This document shows, one piece after another, positions 26,778-40,128 of a stretch of DNA of 64,000 bases. Each line of letters begins with the position of its first letter. The first letter of the stretch is position 1. The notes under the pieces are model-generated. The model did not search any database. It was given only the letters and a program-made list of their open reading frames with translations, and was not told the origin of the DNA. Both the position numbers and the translations under genes were made by a program. Source of the DNA: Stictocephala bisonia (lineage: Eukaryota; Arthropoda; Insecta; Hemiptera; Membracidae); assembly GCA_035578905.1 (NCBI GenBank), contig JAQJVL010000156.1:62001-126000 (forward strand). Direction: 5' to 3'.

Positions 26778-28184
26778 TATGAACCATGTTACAAGCAGTG
26801 ATATAAATGAATTGTTTTAACATAGTTATTAATGAATACTTTGAATTATGTTACTTATACCTTATTCAAATACTATATTTATTTGAATACGGTAATTACT
26901 AGTCACTTTTCTCCGAGAGATTAGTAAATTATTGAAAATATGAGCACTAATGTGTAGAAAGTACTAGAACTAACTTCTGTTATATTCACACATCACTAAT
27001 ATTTTTCGAAAAAGTAATTATTGTATATTTTACATAGATAAATGCCATACCCTCCAATAATTATAATATGACAATTTAGTTTTACAAAAATAAAATATAA
27101 ATATCAGATATCTAAAAGGATATATGATATTATGGATTGTTTATATGTTAAATATTCCAACAATTGCGTGATATAAGCTTTGTTATTACATCTGTCGAAG
27201 CGGTATCATAGGTTCCGCAGTTTTTTGTGATTGTATTTCTCAAATTAGATGCAACAAATTGTCAATGTCAAATAATCATAAAGTTCTTATAACAACCATG
27301 GTGTTACTTTCTCTCAGTCACTGCACCTGAAACCACGAGTGTTTTTGTTTTGATTATTCATCGACATTATATGTATGAAGTGAGGTTCTGTACTTTAACA
27401 TGGATTCAGTTGACATGGGAAGTGAACAGATCATAAGTAACATTTCTCTAGATAATTAGAGCAAGGACAAAACACACCATCTATAAGGAAACTATTGTTG
27501 TACTCGATTTATGTTTAAAAAAGACTAGTTACAAGTAAATTAAGGGCGTACATCCAGGCGCCCAGTTTAGTGCTCTAAGGAATTTAGTTCTAGATTTTAT
27601 CGCAACTGCTGCTAAGAGTAGTAAAGAGCCTGCCTCACTAATGAACAAGCATTGTGTTCCCCTCCCCTCTTCCCCATCTCATAGCCCCCGCCTGCCAAGC
27701 CTCACAAATTCGACAGAAGGACAAAACTGATGTATATAGTATAATATATATAGTAAACTCTAGCAATGAAGTTTTTATATATATTATACTTTTTTAGTCA
27801 AAGATAATTTAACAGTATTCAACTCAAAATTTGAACAAATATCATTTATAGAAAAATAATTGGTAACACTTAAAAAACATATATTTCTTTTTTTTAGATT
27901 TACTATAGACTAGGTTGGTTAGTACCTTTTGCCCACTATATTCTAAAAATCTTAATAAAATATATCAGACAGTTTGTTAATGAGTTATACACCAAAAAGA
28001 CCAAATTAGCCACTTTAGATCACATCTCCATAAATAAATTTTTTAGAATGTTTTCCCGCAGCAAATTTATTACTTACATGGATACTAACAACAATTTCAA
28101 AACTTATTTTTGATCTAACACCCTTAAACTTTGGGAGAGTTTCACATATCCCCATTCATCTGTAAATGTACACTACACAACAGA
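26778..28184. other. Intergenic AT-rich sequence
   Basis: No gene seen. It includes a C-rich patch (27660-27705) and a TATATA-rich, self-complementary stretch (27730-27795). Separates POLR2F from the Tigger locus. Confidence 0.45.
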
Positions 28185-28459
28185 GTATTAACAATGATTC
28201 AGTTTAGCATATTTGGTTAAAGCCAAGCTTCATAACCTAAAGGTCATTAGTTCAATCCCATTCAAAGTCATACAACATTTTGAAAATGGTCAGCTGATAA
28301 CCATCGTCTGTTCACTTGTCATTGGGCAAAGTGTCATTAATGACACTTTCTAAGGAATGGTCGGCCTTATTTTGTATAGTTACATTCACTCATTCACACT
28401 TGTATCACATTCATTTGAAATCGATATTCACTAATATCTTGACAATCTAAATATAAATT
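28185..28459 (+). repeat. tRNA-derived SINE cut by the Tigger insertion
   Basis: Plus-orientation copy of the 24.1-kb SINE: TTAGCATATTTGGTTAAA (A box), AGTTCAATCCC (B box), CAGCTGATAACCATC, TTCTAAGGAATGGTCGGCCT, ATATCTTGACAATCTAAATA. It stops abruptly where the Tigger left TIR starts at 28460. Confidence 0.65.
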
Positions 28460-31275
28460 CAGTGGACTCCCGATTATCGGCGATAATGGGTGGCAGAACG
28501 ATCGCTGATAATCAATTTCCCCATTAATCCATAAATAGCCTAAAATGACCTTTAATCGGTTTAAAAATAACCAGTATCTAAAAACTATGTAAATTTACGC
28601 TAATACAAACGAATTGGGACCGGATCCTGTTCGGAATCTCGGGGTTTGTGAGAGTGAGTGTGTCTGTAGTAGAAATACACACAGATACACGCGCTTAGTG
28701 AGCAAGGGTCAGCCAGTGTATTAATGGAATGTGAGGAGAGAGCAAAAAACAGCTACTGCCTATTGTATTACAGTACAACAACACGCCTAATGGTAGGTTG
28801 CGGACTTTTATTTAGTTTTACAATCTTCGTTTGACAAGGGTCTGACAGCTAGGCTATACTTTACTGCTAACAACAAACAGATGGCTCCCAGCATGTATTA
28901 TTTCACTTGCATAGTTGTTTTGTTCACATTCACACGCAATAACTTTTTATTCAAAACTTTTTCATATTTTCTCAATTTAAAAATTTATAAGTTTTTCAAA
29001 ACTGTGTTTGGAATAGGCGGATTTTTGGATTAACGGGACTTTATTGTAATGCTTAAACTAGGTACAGTAAGTTTAAAAGAGATTTGGGTTCAAAAATAAT
29101 ATTTTTAAATTGAAGGTTTACATACCTTTTTATTTACAGAAGAAGACACTTCATATGTAATTCACATTTTGAACACACACAATATTAAAGAACAATAAAA
29201 ATAAAATCATCCTTAGTTCAAACGTTTATACTGTTGTCAAATTAAAATTATGGTTTAGTTCTTTGAACCCTTTTGGAAAAAGTCTTTAATAGATTTTTGT
29301 TTTTTGGTTTTGGATTCCCTTTTGATTATGTTCGACCTAATTTTTCTGAGCACCATTAAATCACAAAGGGTCGTATCTTTTCCCCGTCCAAGAAATCTAA
29401 GAGTCCCTCGACGTACTGGCGGGCAGTTCCGTAGGTTATTTTAGGTGCGGCAGGAACTGGATAGTCTTCGTCGCTCTCACTCTCACTTGCGATACCCTGA
29501 GCGCGCCTGAGTATTTCTTCGTCACTGACCACCTCGAACGCTGGTAAACAGGTGTCTACATTCAGCCACTCCTCAATGTCTTGAGCATCAACGTGTTCTC
29601 CTCCGGAAACAGTTTTTGCTAATTCAGCCAACTCGGCTGGCGAGTCAAAGCCTTCAAATTCCTCCTCTTCTTGAGGAATATCAGGAAGTATTTTTCGCCA
29701 TGACTTAGTGAGGGTTGAAGGCTTTACTTTTTCCCTTGCTGCATTACACTCATAAATGGCATCCAAAATCGTAAACCCAGATTTGAAAAATGTTTGCAGG
29801 TCATTTCCCTCTTCTATTAGAGTTTTTAAGACGCTTGATCGGTAGTGTCGTTTCAGGTTTGCTATCACGCCTTGATCCATCGGCTGTATTAAGGCCGTAA
29901 CATTTGGGGGTAAATACTCGACAGTTATTAGTCCGTCTTCTGACACCAAACGGCTCTCATTAGGGTGAGAAGGTGCGTTGTCCAGGACCAGAACAGCTGT
30001 GGGAAGGAAGGTTTTTTGATTTCAAAAAAGCACAAACTTTTGGACAAAATTTGTTGTGAAACCAGTCATAAAAAAATGTCAGTATTCATTCAGCCTTTCT
30101 TTTGACCATAGTAGTGGACTGGCAAATTAACAGACCGGGTTCCTTTGAAGACCTTGGTTTTTTTGCCTTACCAATTACGACAAGCTTTGACTTAAGAGTG
30201 CCTGCTGCATTGGAACAGCACAATACTGTGAGTCTCTCTTTGCTAGTTTTCTGACCGGGAGCACTTTTTTCATTTCCAGCAGCTAATGTTTTCGAAGGAA
30301 GACATTTCCAATATAACCCGGACTCATCTGCGTTAAATATTTGTTCTGGCAACAAATTATTTTCTAAAACATACTCGTTGAAACTCTCACTAAACTCTTT
30401 AGCTGCGTCGTCATTGCAACTCAGTTTTTCGCCTTGAATGTCAAGTTCCCTGATGCCATATCTTTTCTTAAATCTGGTCAACCAACCGGATGACGCATCA
30501 AAAGGCCCTTCTAGGCCAAGAGAAGTAAAAAACTCCTTTGCTTTCATAGCACAAATAGGCCCGTTTATAGGATTTCCTAGTGCTCGTTGGTTGTTGAACC
30601 ATTCCAATAAAGCTCTGTCCAAGTCCTCGTAAGTTGCCTTTTTCATTGTTTTCCGTTGCTTCATAGCAGAAGAGGAATCAGATGAACTTGCAAACTTTAA
30701 AAACTCATTCTTTTTGTTTATTATACTTCGGACGGTTGTATCGCCTAAGTTATATTCAACTGAAAGTGCCTTTATTGTATGCCCTTTCTCAAACTTCCCA
30801 ATAATTTCTAGTTTCGTCTGAATAGATAACACAACTCTTTTCCGTTTTGTATCCATGTTGTAAACACACAATGCACTAAGAAAAACACAAAATGTAGTAA
30901 CGTAAACACAAAAATGCACTAAACAAAACACTGTACACCAACTCACGTATGTCAACTCGTGAACGAAAACAAACACAGTGAAAATAGAATAAAAACAGCG
31001 CACTGAACTGAGCAATATTGTTTACGTGTGTGACAAAGCAAGCGAACTTGACTGCAAATAACCTGGTTATGTGCCAAGGTCAGCCACTTCTACAGGGTGT
31101 CCACGTGTAAACGATCGCTATAGATAGTGCGCGCATGGATGAGCCTGCCTCGTCTTATTATTGCGTAGTATTTTACATTTTTCTAAAGCGTTTTTTTAAT
31201 TTAATTTTTTTATTTGGCCATCCCCGTTAATTTACAACACCGATAATCCGCTCGCCGTTAATCAGGAGTCCACTG
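28460..31275 (-). mobile_element. Tigger-type DNA transposon, full-length but inactivated
   Basis: Left TIR CAGTGGACTCCCGATTATCG; the right TIR in reverse complement is CAGTGGACTCCTGATTAACG, followed by TA. A minus-strand transposase with an N-terminal CENP-B-type helix-turn-helix and a DDE domain fills the centre (29356-30856). About 2.8 kb matches autonomous Tigger elements. The right 1376 bp (29900-31275) was later amplified in tandem. Confidence 0.85.
29356..30856 (-). pseudogene. Tigger/jerky-family transposase, frameshifted
   Basis: N-terminus MDTKRKRVVLSIQTKLEIIG with the CENP-B N-type HTH (GHTIKALSVEYNLGDTTVRS), then the Tc5-type HTH (ALLEWFNNQRALGNPI...WLTRFKKRYGI). DDE residues: NADESGLYW (first Asp), VLDNAPSH at about 29965 (second), PPNVTALIQPMDQGVI (third); an acidic C-terminal tail follows and ends at 29356. 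Breaks: a frameshift near the KAKKPRSSKE segment (about 30150) and a TGA where a Trp codon is expected after YYGQKKG (about 30090), then a second shift before LDNAPSH. The longer ORF start at 31015 adds Phe/Val-rich 5' leader. Not functional; shared lesions show it died before amplification. Confidence 0.85.
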
Positions 31276-32457
31276 TATACAACTGTAATTTACATTGAAA
31301 ACAAAAGCCTTTCAGAAAAAAGTAAAAATTTAATATTTGAACATTTATTATACCATCAAGAAGCCTTCGTAGTAAATTATCAAAATTAAATTAAATCAAC
31401 AAATATTGTATACAAAAATAACTGTGAAAGCAATAAAACATATTTTGGCTAAACGACAAGACTTGTAAAAGTAATAATAAAAGAGCATATATACAATTTT
31501 AAAACCGAAAACAGTGAACAACTTATAAATTAGTTGAACCTGCTATCAATAACAGGTATAAAATTAAATTTGAAGAATCATCTATTGTTTATAAAGAAAA
31601 TTCATGGAAAAAGAGGAACAAATTGAAAGTGCATTTATGGAATTAAAGAAAGAGTGAGTTTCTCAACTTTAAATGAATTTTATTGGTATCTTTTTAACAT
31701 CCATTAGAGAAAATTTAGAAAAAACATCAATGATTAAAAACTTTTTATTAATTTTATCTACTTATATATTTCTGTTAATATTTACACATTTTATTTTGTT
31801 AAACAATTTAAACATTTGTTTTATATTTTTTTCAGTTTGTAAAATAATCTGATGATGCCATAGCAAGAAAAATGCATCCATGATAAATGTAATTTGTTTG
31901 GTTATTAAATATATTTTCTTTAATTTACCTATTTGAACATGGCTTTTATGTACTTTACATTCATGTTAAAACCAGCTAGTCTAAAGACATGCTTTCAAAT
32001 CACAGATCTAGTTTTAACTAGGTAGATGAAACAAAGACTTGTAGGCAAACGTTTTTTATTTATTTGTTTACACAGAAATGAGATAAACAATTTAATAATG
32101 ATGTAAAAATACAATTCAATTCATATACTAAATAATTGTAGTAATATCCTATGATTAGGGATACCATAAATCAGGGGTTCTCAAACTGTGGGGCGCGACC
32201 CCCAGGCATTTCATTACATTTTTGTCTGGCATTTCGTCAGACGGTTTGTCATCTTCTCCCTTTTCTTCTGGGTTGTTTAAGACCATCGCAATGATATTGT
32301 CTTCGGTAACATCCTCTTCTTTGAGCAGACAATAGCGACCACGCCCATGCCACTACTACGCACAAATCACAATTACAGAGATATACAGGCCTGTGGAAAA
32401 GACAGCATCATAGACGGAACGCCGCGTTGCTGGATCCCTCATTGAATTATGCATTGT
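31276..32457 (+). other. Non-Tigger part of the amplified unit (copy 1)
   Basis: AT-rich DNA with no host gene. At 32172 it contains CAGGGGTTCTCAAACTGTGG, a hAT-type terminal inverted repeat. Next to it, on the minus strand, is a short acidic coding-like segment (EDVTEDNIIAMVLNNPEEK, about 32330-32230) resembling the acidic region of a Tigger-like transposase. The same content is repeated in every unit. Confidence 0.5.
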
Positions 32458-33414
32458 ACATTTGGGGGTAAATACTCGACAGTTATTAGTCCGTCTTCTG
32501 ACACCAAACGGCTCTCATTAGGGTGAGAAGGTGCGTTGTCCAGGACCAGAACAGCTGTGGGAAGGAAGGTTTTTTGATTTCAAAAAAGCACAAACTTTTG
32601 GACAAAATTTGTTGTGAAACCAGTCATAAAAAAATGTCAGTATTCATTCAGCCTTTCTTTTGACCATAGTAGTGGACTGGCAAATTAACAGACCGGGTTC
32701 CTTTGAAGACCTTGGTTTTTTTGCCTTACCAATTACGACAAGCTTTGACTTAAGAGTGCCTGCTGCATTGGAACAGCACAATACTGTGAGTCTCTCTTTG
32801 CTAGTTTTCTGACCGGGAGCACTTTTTTCATTTCCAGCAGCTAATGTTTTCGAAGGAAGACATTTCCAATATAACCCGGACTCATCTGCGTTAAATATTT
32901 GTTCTGGCAACAAATTATTTTCTAAAACATACTCGTTGAAACTCTCACTAAACTCTTTAGCTGCGTCGTCATTGCAACTCAGTTTTTCGCCTTGAATGTC
33001 AAGTTCCCTGATGCCATATCTTTTCTTAAATCTGGTCAACCAACCGGATGACGCATCAAAAGGCCCTTCTAGGCCAAGAGAAGTAAAAAACTCCTTTGCT
33101 TTCATAGCACAAATAGGCCCGTTTATAGGATTTCCTAGTGCTCGTTGGTTGTTGAACCATTCCAATAAAGCTCTGTCCAAGTCCTCGTAAGTTGCCTTTT
33201 TCATTGTTTTCCGTTGCTTCATAGCAGAAGAGGAATCAGATGAACTTGCAAACTTTAAAAACTCATTCTTTTTGTTTATTATACTTCGGACGGTTGTATC
33301 GCCTAAGTTATATTCAACTGAAAGTGCCTTTATTGTATGCCCTTTCTCAAACTTCCCAATAATTTCTAGTTTCGTCTGAATAGATAACACAACTCTTTTC
33401 CGTTTTGTATCCAT
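32458..33414 (-). pseudogene. Tigger transposase fragment, array copy 2
   Basis: Truncated at the array junction, so the third catalytic Asp and the C-terminus are lost. Identical to copy 1 in coding differences: RKRVVLS and YEDLDR. Same frameshift and TGA as copy 1. One variant near the right TIR (GCTCACCG instead of GCTCGCCG, about 33809). Confidence 0.85.
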
Positions 33415-35015
33415 GTTGTAAACACACAATGCACTAAGAAAAACACAAAATGTAGTAACGTAAACACAAAAATGCACTAAACAAAACACTGTACACCAAC
33501 TCACGTATGTCAACTCGTGAACGAAAACAAACACAGTGAAAATAGAATAAAAACAGCGCACTGAACTGAGCAATATTGTTTACGTGTGTGACAAAGCAAG
33601 CGAACTTGACTGCAAATAACCTGGTTATGTGCCAAGGTCAGCCACTTCTACAGGGTGTCCACGTGTAAACGATCGCTATAGATAGTGCGCGCATGGATGA
33701 GCCTGCCTCGTCTTATTATTGCGTAGTATTTTACATTTTTCTAAAGCGTTTTTTTAATTTAATTTTTTTATTTGGCCATCCCCGTTAATTTACAACACCG
33801 ATAATCCGCTCACCGTTAATCAGGAGTCCACTGTATACAACTGTAATTTACATTGAAAACAAAAGCCTTTCAGAAAAAAGTAAAAATTTAATATTTGAAC
33901 ATTTATTATACCATCAAGAAGCCTTCGTAGTAAATTATCAAAATTAAATTAAATCAACAAATATTGTATACAAAAATAACTGTGAAAGCAATAAAACATA
34001 TTTTGGCTAAACGACAAGACTTGTAAAAGTAATAATAAAAGAGCATATATACAATTTTAAAACCGAAAACAGTGAACAACTTATAAATTAGTTGAACCTG
34101 CTATCAATAACAGGTATAAAATTAAATTTGAAGAATCATCTATTGTTTATAAAGAAAATTCATGGAAAAAGAGGAACAAATTGAAAGTGCATTTATGGAA
34201 TTAAAGAAAGAGTGAGTTTCTCAACTTTAAATGAATTTTATTGGTATCTTTTTAACATCCATTAGAGAAAATTTAGAAAAAACATCAATGATTAAAAACT
34301 TTTTATTAATTTTATCTACTTATATATTTCTGTTAATATTTACACATTTTATTTTGTTAAACAATTTAAACATTTGTTTTATATTTTTTTCAGTTTGTAA
34401 AATAATCTGATGATGCCATAGCAAGAAAAATGCATCCATGATAAATGTAATTTGTTTGGTTATTAAATATATTTTCTTTAATTTACCTATTTGAACATGG
34501 CTTTTATGTACTTTACATTCATGTTAAAACCAGCTAGTCTAAAGACATGCTTTCAAATCACAGATCTAGTTTTAACTAGGTAGATGAAACAAAGACTTGT
34601 AGGCAAACGTTTTTTATTTATTTGTTTACACAGAAATGAGATAAACAATTTAATAATGATGTAAAAATACAATTCAATTCATATACTAAATAATTGTAGT
34701 AATATCCTATGATTAGGGATACCATAAATCAGGGGTTCTCAAACTGTGGGGCGCGACCCCCAGGCATTTCATTACATTTTTGTCTGGCATTTCGTCAGAC
34801 GGTTTGTCATCTTCTCCCTTTTCTTCTGGGTTGTTTAAGACCATCGCAATGATATTGTCTTCGGTAACATCCTCTTCTTTGAGCAGACAATAGCGACCAC
34901 GCCCATGCCACTACTACGCACAAATCACAATTACAGAGATATACAGGCCTGTGGAAAAGACAGCATCATAGACGGAACGCCGCGTTGCTGGATCCCTCAT
35001 TGAATTATGCATTGT

Positions 35016-35970
35016 ACATTTGGGGGTAAATACTCGACAGTTATTAGTCCGTCTTCTGACACCAAACGGCTCTCATTAGGGTGAGAAGGTGCGTTGTCCA
35101 GGACCAGAACAGCTGTGGGAAGGAAGGTTTTTTGATTTCAAAAAAGCAAAAACTTTTGGACAAAATTTGTTGTGAAACCAGTCATAAAAAAATGTCAGTA
35201 TTCATTCAGCCTTTCTTTTGACCATAGTAGTGGACTGGCAAATTAACAGACCGGGTTCCTTTGAAGACCTTGGTTTTTTTGCCTTACCAATTACGACAAG
35301 CTTTGACTTAAGAGTGCCTGCTGCATTGGAACAGCACAATACTGTGAGTCTCTCTTTGCTAGTTTTCTGACCGGGAGCACTTTTTTCATTTCCAGCAGCT
35401 AATGTTTTCGAAGGAAGACATTTCCAATATAACCCGGACTCATCTGCGTTAAATATTTGTTCTGGCAACAAATTATTTTCTAAAACATACTCGTTGAAAC
35501 TCTCACTAAACTCTAGCTGCGTCGTCATTGCAACTCAGTTTTTCGCCTTGAATGTCAAGTTCCCTGATGCCATATCTTTTCTTAAATCTGGTCAACCAAC
35601 CGGATGACGCATCAAAAGGCCCTTCTAGGCCAAGAGAAGTAAAAAACTCCTTTGCTTTCATAGCACAAATAGGCCCGTTTATAGGATTTCCTAGTGCTCG
35701 TTGGTTGTTGAACCATTCCAATAAAGCTCTGTCCAAGCCCTCGTAAGTTGCCTTTTTCATTGTTTTCCGTTGCTTCATAGCAGAAGAGGAATCAGATGAA
35801 CTTGCAAACTTTAAAAACTCATTCTTTTTGTTTATTATACTTCGGACGGTTGTATCGCCTAAGTTATATTCAACTGAAAGTGCCTTTATTGTATGCCCTT
35901 TCTCAAACTTCCCAATAATTTCTAGTTTCGTCTGAATAGACAACACAGCTCTTTTCCGTTTTGTATCCAT
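35016..35970 (-). pseudogene. Tigger transposase fragment, array copy 3
   Basis: Carries RKRAVLS and YEGLDR instead of VVLS and YEDLDR, and a 2-bp deletion (ACTCTAGCTG for ACTCTTTAGCTG at about 35512) that splits the frame into ...NDDAARV and MTTQLEFSESF.... Otherwise as copy 2. Confidence 0.85.
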
Positions 35971-37571
35971 GTTGTAAACACACAATGCACTAAGAAAAAC
36001 ACAAAATGTAGTAACGTAAACACAAAAATGCACTAAACAAAACACTGTACACCAACTCACGTATGTCAACTCGTGAACGAAAACAAACACAGTGAAAATA
36101 GAATAAAAACAGCGCACTGAACTGAGCAATATTGTTTACGTGTGTGACAAAGCAAGCGAACTTGACTGCAAATAACCTGGTTATGTGCCAAGGTCAGCCA
36201 CTTCTACAGGGTGTCCACGTGTAAACGATCGCTATAGATAGTGCGCGCATGGATGAGCCTGCCTCGTCTTATTATTGCGTAGTATTTTACATTTTTCTAA
36301 AGCGTTTTTTTAATTTAATTTTTTTATTTGGCCATCCCCGTTAATTTACAACACCGATAATCCGCTCGCCGTTAATCAGGAGTCCACTGTATACAACTGT
36401 AATTTACATTGAAAACAAAAGCCTTTCAGAAAAAAGTAAAAATTTAATATTTGAACATTTATTATACCATCAAGAAGCCTTCGTAGTAAATTATCAAAAT
36501 TAAATTAAATCAACAAATATTGTATACAAAAATAACTGTGAAAGCAATAAAACATATTTTGGCTAAACGACAAGACTTGTAAAAGTAATAATAAAAGAGC
36601 ATATATACAATTTTAAAACCGAAAACAGTGAACAACTTATAAATTAGTTGAACCTGCTATCAATAACAGGTATAAAATTAAATTTGAAGAATCATCTATT
36701 GTTTATAAAGAAAATTCATGGAAAAAGAGGAACAAATTGAAAGTGCATTTATGGAATTAAAGAAAGAGTGAGTTTCTCAACTTTAAATGAATTTTATTGG
36801 TATCTTTTTAACATCCATTAGAGAAAATTTAGAAAAAACATCAATGATTAAAAACTTTTTATTAATTTTATCTACTTATATATTTCTGTTAATATTTACA
36901 CATTTTATTTTGTTAAACAATTTAAACATTTGTTTTATATTTTTTTCAGTTTGTAAAATAATCTGATGATGCCATAGCAAGAAAAATGCATCCATGATAA
37001 ATGTAATTTGTTTGGTTATTAAATATATTTTCTTTAATTTACCTATTTGAACATGGCTTTTATGTACTTTACATTCATGTTAAAACCAGCTAGTCTAAAG
37101 ACATGCTTTCAAATCACAGATCTAGTTTTAACTAGGTAGATGAAACAAAGACTTGTAGGCAAACGTTTTTTATTTATTTGTTTACACAGAAATGAGATAA
37201 ACAATTTAATAATGATGTAAAAATACAATTCAATTCATATACTAAATAATTGTAGTAATATCCTATGATTAGGGATACCATAAATCAGGGGTTCTCAAAC
37301 TGTGGGGCGCGACCCCCAGGCATTTCATTACATTTTTGTCTGGCATTTCGTCAGACGGTTTGTCATCTTCTCCCTTTTCTTCTGGGTTGTTTAAGACCAT
37401 CGCAATGATATTGTCTTCGGTAACATCCTCTTCTTTGAGCAGACAATAGCGACCACGCCCATGCCACTACTACGCACAAATCACAATTACAGAGATATAC
37501 AGGCCTGTGGAAAAGACAGCATCATAGACGGAACGCCGCGTTGCTGGATCCCTCATTGAATTATGCATTGT

Positions 37572-38527
37572 ACATTTGGGGGTAAATACTCGACAGTTAT
37601 TAGTCCGTCTTCTGACACCAAACGGCTCTCATTAGGGTGAGAAGGTGCGTTGTCCAGGACCAGAACAGCTGTGGGAAGGAAGGTTTTTTTGATTTCAAAA
37701 AAGCAAAAACTTTTGGACAAAATTTGTTGTGAAACCAGTCATAAAAAAATGTCAGTATTCATTCAGCCTTTCTTTTGACCATAGTAGTGGACTGGCAAAT
37801 TAACAGACCGGGTTCCTTTGAAGACCTTGGTTTTTTTGCCTTACCAATTACGACAAGCTTTGACTTAAGAGTGCCTGCTGCATTGGAACAGCACAATACT
37901 GTGAGTCTCTCTTTGCTAGTTTTCTGACCGGGAGCACTTTTTTCATTTCCAGCAGGTAATGTTTTCGAAGGAAGACATTTCCAATATAACCCGGACTCAT
38001 CTGCGTTAAATATTTGTTCTGGCAACAAATTATTTTCTAAAACATACTCGTTGAAACTCTCACTAAACTCTAGCTGCGTCGTCATTGCAACTCAGTTTTT
38101 CGCCTTGAATGTCAAGTTCCCTGATGCCATATCTTTTCTTAAATCTGGTCAACCAACCGGATGACGCATCAAAAGGCCCTTCTAGGCCAAGAGAAGTAAA
38201 AAACTCCTTTGCTTTCATAGCACAAATAGGCCCGTTTATAGGATTTCCTAGTGCTCGTTGGTTGTTGAACCATTCCAATAAAGCTCTGTCCAAGCCCTCG
38301 TAAGTTGCCTTTTTCATTGTTTTCCGTTGCTTCATAGCAGAAGAGGAATCAGATGAACTTGCAAACTTTAAAAACTCATTCTTTTTGTTTATTATACTTC
38401 GGACGGTTGTATCGCCTAAGTTATATTCAACTGAAAGTGCCTTTATTGTATGCCCTTTCTCAAACTTCCCAATAATTTCTAGTTTCGTCTGAATAGACAA
38501 CACAGCTCTTTTCCGTTTTGTATCCAT
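37572..38527 (-). pseudogene. Tigger transposase fragment, array copy 4
   Basis: Shares the AVLS, YEGLDR and 2-bp-deletion variants with copy 3. Private differences: TLPAGNE for TLAAGNE (about 37957) and one extra T in the run at about 37684. Confidence 0.85.
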
Positions 38528-40128
38528 GTTGTAAACACACAATGCACTAAGAAAAACACAAAATGTAGTAACGTAAACACAAAAATGCACTAAACAAAAC
38601 ACTGTACACCAACTCACGTATGTCAACTCGTGAACGAAAACAAACACAGTGAAAATAGAATAAAAACAGCGCACTGAACTGAGCAATATTGTTTACGTGT
38701 GTGACAAAGCAAGCGAACTTGACTGCAAATAACCTGGTTATGTGCCAAGGTCAGCCACTTCTACAGGGTGTCCACGTGTAAACGATCGCTATAGATAGTG
38801 CGCGCATGGATGAGCCTGCCTCGTCTTATTATTGCGTAGTATTTTACATTTTTCTAAAGCGTTTTTTTAATTTAATTTTTTTATTTGGCCATCCCCGTTA
38901 ATTTACAACACCGATAATCCGCTCGCCGTTAATCAGGAGTCCACTGTATACAACTGTAATTTACATTGAAAACAAAAGCCTTTCAGAAAAAAGTAAAAAT
39001 TTAATATTTGAACATTTATTATACCATCAAGAAGCCTTCGTAGTAAATTATCAAAATTAAATTAAATCAACAAATATTGTATACAAAAATAACTGTGAAA
39101 GCAATAAAACATATTTTGGCTAAACGACAAGACTTGTAAAAGTAATAATAAAAGAGCATATATACAATTTTAAAACCGAAAACAGTGAACAACTTATAAA
39201 TTAGTTGAACCTGCTATCAATAACAGGTATAAAATTAAATTTGAAGAATCATCTATTGTTTATAAAGAAAATTCATGGAAAAAGAGGAACAAATTGAAAG
39301 TGCATTTATGGAATTAAAGAAAGAGTGAGTTTCTCAACTTTAAATGAATTTTATTGGTATCTTTTTAACATCCATTAGAGAAAATTTAGAAAAAACATCA
39401 ATGATTAAAAACTTTTTATTAATTTTATCTACTTATATATTTCTGTTAATATTTACACATTTTATTTTGTTAAACAATTTAAACATTTGTTTTATATTTT
39501 TTTCAGTTTGTAAAATAATCTGATGATGCCATAGCAAGAAAAATGCATCCATGATAAATGTAATTTGTTTGGTTATTAAATATATTTTCTTTAATTTACC
39601 TATTTGAACATGGCTTTTATGTACTTCACATTCATGTTAAAACCAGCTAGTCTAAAGACATGCTTTCAAATCACAGATCTAGTTTTAACTAGGTAGATGA
39701 AACAAAGACTTGTAGGCAAACGTTTTTTATTTATTTGTTTACACAGAAATGAGATAAACAATTTAATAATGATGTAAAAATACAATTCAATTCATATACT
39801 AAATAATTGTAGTAATATCCTATGATTAGGGATACCATAAATCAGGGGTTCTCAAACTGTGGGGCGCGACCCCCAGGCATTTCATTACATTTTTGTCTGG
39901 CATTTCGTCAGACGATTTGTCATCTTCTCCCTTTTCTTCTGGGTTGTTTAAGACCATCGCAATGATATTGTCTTCGGTAACATCCTCTTCTTTGAGCAGA
40001 CAATAGCGACCACGCCCATGCCACTACTACGCACAAATCACAGTTACAGAGATATACAGGCCTGTGGAAAAGACAGCATCATAGACGGAACGCCGCGTTG
40101 CTGGATCCCTCATTGAATTATGCATTGT

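Noticed and set aside
30438..30632. Plus-strand 64-codon ORF repeated in each array copy
   Set aside because: Antisense shadow of the transposase frame.
30857..31015. N-terminal 53-residue extension of the Tigger ORF (Phe/Val/Cys-rich, membrane-like)
   Set aside because: Tigger transposases start at the MDTKRKR position just before the helix-turn-helix; the extension is 5' leader read in frame.
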